From contig VWPU01013595.1 in NCBI GenBank assembly GCA_013398955.1, forward strand, positions 35,578-99,577: 64,000 nt of DNA, written 5' to 3'. Source of the stretch: Callaeas wilsoni (lineage: Eukaryota; Chordata; Aves; Passeriformes; Callaeidae). Below are positions 56,294-64,000 of the stretch, piece after piece. Below the pieces are notes generated by a model. The model made no database searches. It was not told the DNA's origin and saw only the letters and a program-made list of their open reading frames with translations. Within the stretch, counting starts at the first letter, position 1. Every line of letters begins with the position of its first letter. Both the position numbers and the translations under genes were made by a program.

Positions 56294-59200
56294 AACTGCA
56301 CCACTGAACTGACATTTTCTTTCTAGAACAAAGATATAACAAATCAAAAATGTAATCTAAATAGTTCCCCAAGCTGAAGAATATATCCTCTGTGAACTTG
56401 AGACAGGGCTACTGGAAGAATAAGGAGCTGGTTTGGCTTCTCACAGTAGCTCCGGCCAAGCTTATTTCTGAAATTATGGCTTTAGAAATCAATTTTGCCA
56501 GAGTAAATCTAAAAACAACCTTCAAACTACAACACAAGATTGCAAGCATGCAATTCTACAAATTGCACACAAGCAATTCCCTTGAGCTTAAACTCCCCCC
56601 ACATTCTGTGGGATGTTTAATCATCGGTAACCAACAACTCTGACATTTAGCGATTTTTTTTTGTACTTAAAAGTACTTTGGAGTATTTGGCAAACGTTGA
56701 ACAGACTGTCAATAGTAGAAGCAGAACAGATTTGAAAGCTAAAGGTGGCATTACCTATGAGTTGGGAAAAAATAAGCAGTCTTCACACTGATTTTGGAAA
56801 TATGTTCTGAAGGTACCTGCTCTCACTATTTTTAAAATCTGAATTACATACTTTCAAGAGTTTAAGTCAGGAATCCTATACTGGATTTTAAAAGCAACTC
56901 TCAATTTTAAAAGCAAAACTTCTACTCCCTCAAAATATCTTCTGTTATTTAACTTGTTCAGCTGCCATCCAGAAGCAGCCACTCCCTACCTTGCAGCAAA
57001 ATAGAGTTAAGCCAGCAACACAAGTTTTAAACTTTCAGAACTGCTGTGACAGAACTAAGCTTAGAATAGCTCTCATTCACGAGTTACACTGGTGGACAAC
57101 AATAATATAAATGAACCCGTTAGAGCTCTGCTCAATTCAGCAAGAACATATTGCTGAATATACGGCTCTTCTGCAGTGTACCCAGCAAACCCCTGTACCT
57201 TTCCTAGGGTACATCACCCAAATTTCCCACTAAGAATAGAAGAATTAGTCTTCCAGGGAGTTTTTTTTTTTTCCTTAGAAACTGTGCTTTTATATCCAAG
57301 TAACCTTAAAGTCTTTCTAAAATTGCCTTCACTAGCTGACCTTGATATTAAGTATTTTGCTAAAGAACAGTGATTGCTTGTGAACTCATTTTGGCAGGCT
57401 TATTTAACATCAAACACAAATTCACTGCAGAGTAAGAGACTGCTCAAGCCTTTAATTGGAAAAAAAAACCCTAACAATGAAGCGGCATTGTTCTGCCCAA
57501 ACTTGAATATACGTTCTTAAAATATATACTATCCAGCAAAATTAATACTCATGGAGAAGAAGCTTTATTAGAAACAACTATTTAAAATTGCTTCAGGGGA
57601 TGCCCCAGTAACCTCATGAAAACAGGCAACCTTTACCCATTCCTTTAGCTTTTCATGGACCACTTGCTTCCTTACACGGAAGTTCCATAAACTAACTGAT
57701 GTCTCAGTCATTTTGTATCACACGTGGTTCCAAGAATTGCTGAATTCAATGCTGAAGGACAAGATCACATGTTCTGTATTCACTGTTTGCTTAAGTACAC
57801 TTGAACCTAAAACTCAAGCAACCAGCAAAACAGAAGGCAGACGCCTCTCACTATGCTGTATTATACAGTGATAGCAATACCTGTCCTAGTCTACTCGGAA
57901 AGCTAACCTAGCATAAAAATTTCATGAAACAAAGAATTTCAGCTTCTTTCTCAAAGGGTGACTTTCTTTTCCCCTAAAGCAGTGCTAATAAAATTTCTAA
58001 AACTCGAGGAAGGCAAAGGTAAATTACAAAGTTATGAAGTACCTTCTGAGAAGTACCAAGGAGAAAAGGTACTGAAGTTATGATACACCGAGCTTTTTGT
58101 AACTTCCGCACATCAGTGTCTCTGATACTTAACCAATACAGTTACATGGGATATATACACAAAAAGCTTTGTATCAAGCCTGGTATAAAAAAAACAAACA
58201 CGAAATACCTCCCCCTCCTCCCCTCAAAACACAGAAAAAATGGTACTGTGAAACTAAGATGTCCTAGTCAATGGACTAAGACAAGCCACACAACAGAAGG
58301 CCCATTTAAATGTTCAAACTATAAACCAGATACCCATTACCTTTAGAGGTACCTCAGGCTGCAGTTAAGAGTGGATTCCCCTATACATCCCCCTTCACCA
58401 AGTACTGCATCTAACCTTAATGAGTAACAGCTAAATATAGTATGCTGCCTTCACCAGAGCCTATGGTTTAACAGTGTGGTTTCTTCCCTTTTAAAAAAAG
58501 TTACATACCTACCTTTGGTGGTAACTAATAAGCATTTAAGAGAAATTTAAATACTTTATAGTGGCAGTTATCTTAAATAAGAACAGTGTTTCTCTCCTTT
58601 TACGCTGTAATTTAGCTGTGCAGTGAGCGAGACAGTGAATGACTCAAGCAAAACCCGTGCTGCAGAGTATCTAAATGAAACAGTTACTGAATCATGGAGC
58701 CTTCCAGTGGCCAAAGAGCCAGACAGAATGAAGAACCCCAGCACACATTGCCTGATGCTGAGCTCTTGGCCTTCAGTGCAGTTTTCCAAGCCAACCAACC
58801 ATTCCATTCGTCATGCACTTATAAAGCTAAAGACGAAGTGGCTGATATCTGCACTGCTGTACAAACTCAGAAACAAACTTCATTCTTCTATCCTTCCTCT
58901 CTGGTTAATACAATACCTACCCTCCCAGAAACATACCAAAACTGCCTATTTTCTTTCTCTCTTTAAAGACTATGTTTTTAAAAATCCTTTGCAGGTAACT
59001 TCTTTTAAAGTTATTCTTGTTTATTTTTCTAGTAGCAAATTATCCAGTGATTTCATGCCAAGTCAGGTAATAACTCTTTCATCTCTATGGTTTGTTTATA
59101 TTGTTTTTCAACAGATCATTAAGGTCTATTTTATTTCTCTACAACTGCCTCTCCATCAGCACAAGTTACAGAGCCTTGTAGTGCAAGCACTACTACCATA

Positions 59201-60354
59201 TCATAATACCACACCATCAGGCTGGCTAGACATAGTAATTAGTTAAGACACTAACAAAGTAAGAAATGCTATTGACCATAGCACATTTGACCAGTATGTT
59301 CTATACAATTTAAAACTAATAAGGAAAAATCTCAATTATTTAATAAGAATTTAAAATCCAACTTTCATTTAAAAAGTTGAGTAATATTCAAATTTCTATG
59401 TTTATCACAACCTGTAAGACCTCCGAAATCACAAGAAAATGAAGCTTGCAGCTTTCTTAGAAGATATCACATGACACAGTAAGAACACCATGCAACCAGC
59501 TTTATTAAGGCAATCATAAAAATCATCCTTTTAGCTGAATTTTGAAGCAATAACCATTCCCTAGATCTACTGGTAGTCCGACAATTCTCTTCTTGGATAA
59601 CTATTTCCCAGCTTCCTTGGTGCATTGGTACTATCAGAACTAGCAGCCCTCAGCCTAACCAAAAATAAATTTGTTTTAGAAAAGTTCCACATTAAGTTCA
59701 GTCAGAGTAATTCAAATTGTTAATTTTAATTAGGTCAGTTAGATTTAGACAAGCAAGGTGTCTTGCCTAGACAAGGTAAATTTGTCTGTACAGAAGTACA
59801 AATGAAGCCCCTTTACAGAAAGCCATCTTGTACCTAAGGTTACTATATGTCTGGGTTTCCCCCAGTACATCTTCTCTTCCATATGGTAAACTCCCTAGTG
59901 CTTACTAAGACAGACACCTATACATTTAAAAGAGCAGAGATTCATTCCAGCTGGGCTGCCTCATTCAGAAATTTTAAGAGACAGACAGCACAGAAACAGG
60001 AAGCCAAACACCCTGACAGAAATAGGGAAGTCTTGCTTAACACCATTCACGGCACTCTTTACAAGTCAAGGTTACACCTGTTCCAGTATTTTTGCTTTGA
60101 TATAGAGGCAACCTTTTCCACACATAACTAAATTTAAAATAGCTTAGAATCTGGCTTAAATGCAAACCTGGTGCATCCATTTAGGTCAGCATTGTTGCAA
60201 ATTTCAGGGCATTTCCCAGATAAGGATACATGGTATTCCTAGATAAGGCAAAACACTAGCAATTTCAGCTGCAGAGCCCAAGAGTAAAAAACTACATTGA
60301 GAAAAAACTTCTCTGTTTACCCTGGAGAGTCTGATTCAAGGATACACTTGAATC

Positions 60355-60695
60355 ACAGCCTTCCAATACTTAAAAAGAGGGCTTATAAGAAAGATGGGGA
60401 CAGACTATGTAGTAGGGCTTGTTGCAATAGGACAAGGGGAACGGATTTATTTAAAAAAAAAAAAAAGTAGGTTTGGACTAGATAAAAGGATGAAATTCTT
60501 TTAGAGTGACAGTGATGAAACACCGAACAGGTTGCCCAGAGAAGTGGTGGATGCTCCATTCCTGGAAACATTCAAGACCACACTGGACAGGGCTCTGAGC
60601 AACCTGATCTAGTTGAACCTGTCCCTCTCACTGGAGAGAGGTTGGACTGGGTGACCTTTTCAGGCTCCTTCCAACCCAAACCATGTTATGATTCC
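60355..60695 (+). mobile_element. CR1 3'-end fragment in PPP1CB intron 1
   Basis: About 340 bp matching the CR1 3' region in order: CCTTCCAATACTTAAAAAGA, AAGATGGGGACAGAC, TTGCAATAGGACAAGGGGAA, GAAACACCGAACAGGTTGCC, CAGAGAAGTGGTGGATGC, GAGCAACCTGATCTAGTTGA, CTCCTTCCAACCCAAACC, and ending ATGATTC. An A14 run replaces a short internal stretch around 60452-60465. It lies opposite to PPP1CB. Confidence 0.93.
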
Positions 60696-61663
60696 ATATT
60701 CCGCATCTGATGTACTCATGGCAGTCTCATGTGTGCATATTCCTGTGCTGTCCACAGCTAGCACGGACTGGGAAAAAAAATCTATCCACCAGATGGCATA
60801 GCTGGGAAGGTAGGAAGGAAAAAAATAAAAACATTTAAAAAGTACACACACTGAAGCAAAAATAACACCATCATCTTCATGTATCGTAACATAGCTAAGC
60901 CTGACCTGTGATTCTGAATACCAGCACAAGAAGGAAACACTCTTTAAATTAATTTGGCTTATTCACTTTCATGGTCACATATCACTCTCAAAGTCTTTTA
61001 GCAAAGCTATGGAATTCTGTGTTTAAATGTCCTGCAAATCTTTGCACATTCACTCATGAAAGACAATAAAACTCAAAGTGTCTCCAAGACACTGAGGCAC
61101 ACACGTCAGAGCACCAGCATCTCCCTCATTCTTCTAGTAAATCAACAGGAATGAGAATTTAACTCTGGCAGACAGTACCTGGTAGACAGAGATAAAATAA
61201 AAGAAAGCATTCTTATGTTCAGACTTCATGTATACACCTGAGTTTTTACTTTCCTACCGTTTCCAAACAGTAGTTATTTATAAGCTATCACTAACTAGTG
61301 GCCAAGTACTAGACATATTGCAAGAGAAAGTCAATTCAAAATGAGATCTTACCATTCCTAAATTCACTTAACCAATGAATAGAGGATAAGAACTTGGCAT
61401 ATGCAAAAGAATATGGAAATTAAAAGCTAATGTCCTAGAAGACTATCAACATGCATTACACCCCGATTCAAGTGAGTCTTTATGGAAACTCTCCAAATTT
61501 AACTCAAGAGTTAAATCAATCTGGCTTTGAGCACTCAAAAGATCTCCAAAGTAAGTAAGTACACATCCAAGATAAGCATGCAGGCACACTCCTTGAGGAC
61601 TGGGAAGATGTTCTTGATGAATTCTCCCAAGCAGCCCAGCTGTTGGCCACTTCATATTGGTAT

Positions 61664-61719
61664 CTCAAAAAAAACCCCAAAAAACCAAAAACCAAACACC
61701 AAAAAAACACAAACCACAA
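61664..61719. repeat. A/C-rich low-complexity tract in PPP1CB intron 1
   Basis: About 56 bases of A runs broken by C pairs to quartets (CAAAAAAAACCCCAAAAAAC type). A near-identical 20-base stretch occurs at 7382-7403, and a looser one at about 53741-53781. Confidence 0.7.
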
Positions 61720-63559
61720 TTAAAGAAAGTAAGACAATCTAAGTAGGTAATTCCAATCAAAAGGCAAGTTAATAACCCAGAAGCAACAAGGATAAAAACA
61801 GTTAGAGTAACCTAATTACAGTAGGAGCAAGAACTCCTGACAGTTAATATCACAGCCTAGAAACAGGTGTCACCACCCAGCAACCCAGTGACAGTAGTGA
61901 AGTTTCCTATTGCTGTGGCTTTTGATATGTATTTGCTACCCTTGAAAAATTATGTGTAGCAGCCACTGAGAGACAATTGTAGACTGTTATTCAAAGTTAA
62001 AGCCATACATTTCACTTAAAGCAACCAAAAGGACTAAATATATACTACATGACAACATTTAATGGAAGTGTCTTTTTATTATTTCACTGTGCTTACACTT
62101 ACACCACTAAAGACATGTTTCCTCATCCTTTTAAGTCAAAGTTGAAGTGTGAGTAATGGAGCCAAACAACTTGCTTTGAACAATTTAACTGGAGATAAGA
62201 GTCAACAGATATTTTTCTGCGCAACCAGCGTGGGGAGGGATTCATACTCACTTTACCAGAACAGGTCAGCTAAGCAACAGCATGAGCTCCAGAATGTGAG
62301 CTGCCAAATGTGTAAGAATTACCTATTATATTTCAGATACAAGATGTTGAACAAGGCACTCCTCTAATGTTAGCAGATGACAAGCAGAAAGAAAACACCT
62401 CATTCCCCTTAAAAATCTTCCTAATCTGTGCTCAGATTTAAAAACAGACACAGAAACAGAAAAGAAAAATTACAAGCAAGGCTTAGTTTAGAAGTTGTAC
62501 ATACATATGTCCCCAAAGGTTAAAGTACTCGGGAAGACAAGAAGCACAGGTTAGGCTGCTGAAACACAAGGCAAGAACCATAAACCAAAAAGCTACAAAG
62601 TTGTAACACAAGTATTTATGGTGTATGTAAACTGTATGGAACACAAATTTTAAAAGTCTTCAGAAAAAAAAAAAAGGCAGAGTAATATTTAAGAAGGAAC
62701 AGAACAATCCAACAAGTTGCACACCAAAACACTGCAAAAACCCCTCCTCTTAAAGCAATCTATATTTAAATAACTACACTATTGTGGAACAAGTATCTTT
62801 CAAATATATTACTTAAAGTGCCTCAAAAACCTCAGAACCATAAATATACATGTATCTTAATGTCCCCCCAAAAAAATCTGCCCTAAAAAGTCAACATTTA
62901 CTAGGTTATTATTTGGTTTGTCTTAAAAACCTACCTATTAATCTGCATTTCAACATCTAGAAAAAGGGAGTTTTATCTGCATTAGCAATCTAAGAGAAAC
63001 TTCAACTGATACTTGTTTCTTCATACTATACTACACTGCATACTTTAAATCACAAACATAAGCACAAATGTTCAAAGACTTTATATATTTTTAAATACTG
63101 ATTTTGTTGCTCATAATTTCCACATCGAAAAAGATGAGATAGCAGCTGCTAAAAAGTCCTGAACCCCCTGCTTTGTAGTAACTCGGCCGAACAAAACTCA
63201 GCCTTACAAAACTTGTTTCACTTCCCAAACTATACATGCTCCATAAATTCCCTTCTATAAGTCTTCTGCAATGTGATACAACTATGTAAGGAGTACAGCA
63301 ACCAAATAAATGAACAACGCATACCCATGCAAGTACTCCCATCTCATCTCCAGCATACCAGGTATTTGTTGAATGTGGAATGAAAGATTAATGAGAGAAG
63401 AGGCCCAAAAAGACTAAACATTCATGACATAACTTAAATAAAAAGAAAATGCTAGCAATAATTCCTCAGCTTCTCCAAAAGCAGGCAGTAAGTCAGCTTC
63501 TTCGTTACTTTAAAGCGCAGAATCACTATTTAATACACACGAAACCCTTCACAGCTTTT

Positions 63560-64000
63560 ATCAGCCATTCATGAGCCACTTCTGGAGACTGCCCCGTAGG
63601 CAGGCTGAGGAATGTCAGAGCACTAAATCCCTCTACTCCCACCGACACTCACGTACACACAACCCCGCACCTAACGCGGCTCGCAGACGTAATTTTACAC
63701 ACGGAGGACTGCGACTACAACCCGACCGGAGGGGCGGAAGGGAAAAGGCCGATCAAGAGCTCAGCGAGCGAGGCGTCCCCAGCTCGCCCCTCAGCCAGGC
63801 AGCTGCAGCGGGGTGAAGAAGGGAAGATGGAAAACGAGGCTTTTTTTTTTTTTTCCCCTCTATTAAATAGGAAGACAGCCAGACAGGGCGGGCACCCAGC
63901 CCCTCCTCCCTCCGCGGGGCTGCAGAGCCGGGGCTCGGGGCACCGGCGGGACGCGCCGAGCCCGCTCCCGGCCGCCACCCCGGGCCCGGAGGAGCAGGGC
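63560..64000. promoter_or_regulatory. CpG island at the PPP1CB 5' end (left part)
   Basis: G+C and CpG density rise sharply from about 63560, with the last 120 bases almost entirely G/C (CGGCCGCC, CCCGGGCCCGG). The rest of the window is CpG-poor. A CpG island normally covers the promoter and first exon of a housekeeping gene such as PPP1CB. Here only its intronic flank is seen, and exon 1 should follow soon after the edge. A T14 run at 63841-63854 interrupts it. Open frames within it look like composition artefacts. Confidence 0.75.

Larger units (their letters stand above)
51779..64000 (-). other. PPP1CB: PPP1CB intron 1 (part; continues past the right edge)
   Basis: More than 12.2 kb upstream of exon 2. 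It holds a CR1 fragment (60355-60695), an A/C-rich low-complexity tract (61664-61719), an 11-bp tandem pair (56272-56293), the antisense 207-codon open frame (58623-59246) and, at the right end, a CpG island. No first coding exon (MADGELNV...) is present on either strand, so the transcription start lies to the right. Confidence 0.8.

Noticed and set aside
63715..63978. 87-codon minus-strand open frame starting MAAGSG in the CpG island
   Set aside because: It does not match the PP1 beta N-terminus, and long frames are expected in GC-rich DNA. It is not the missing exon 1.

Overview
The window is vertebrate nuclear DNA and most likely from a bird. It is AT-rich and carries several decayed CR1 LINE fragments of the avian/reptilian type, a candidate solo LTR of the avian ERVL-like kind, and a multi-exon gene with canonical GT-AG introns. 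There is no bacterial-style gene organisation. Species cannot be fixed from the sequence alone; crocodilians and turtles also carry CR1, so 'bird' is an inference.

The only protein-coding gene I can support is PPP1CB, the catalytic subunit beta of protein phosphatase 1, on the minus strand. Seven of its eight coding exons lie here: exon 2 at 51647-51778, exon 3 at 48080-48310, exon 4 at 47626-47730, exon 5 at 42797-42868, exon 6 at 39566-39717, exon 7 at 37898-38032 and exon 8 with the stop codon at 37160-37264. They join in phase into 932 nt, encoding residues 18(split)-327. The missing 52 nt are the first coding exon, which must lie beyond the right edge. The last ~450 bases are a CpG island, as expected next to the promoter and exon 1. 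Every catalytic and metal-binding residue of the phosphatase carried by these exons is present and no frame is broken.

Layout: 1-35290 is gene-poor and I find no convincing exon in it. It holds an 840-bp CR1 fragment (13802-14640), a small CR1 relic (22168-22245), a candidate LTR (32976-33366), two GC/CpG-rich patches (about 1940-2200 and 4020-4330), a perfect hairpin (24613-24640) and simple repeats. About 35290-37159 is the probable PPP1CB 3' UTR. From 37160 to 64000 is the PPP1CB gene body, whose introns hold three more CR1 pieces (44063-44203, 47161-47224, 60355-60695), a second perfect hairpin (41845-41876), small tandem duplications and an antisense 207-codon open frame (58623-59246) of doubtful significance.

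I see no clearly novel biological system. The items most worth a second look are the long antisense open frame in intron 1, the two perfect 12-bp-arm hairpins, the CpG-dense patch near 4.1 kb, and the apparent lack of the expected neighbour SPDYA downstream of PPP1CB.
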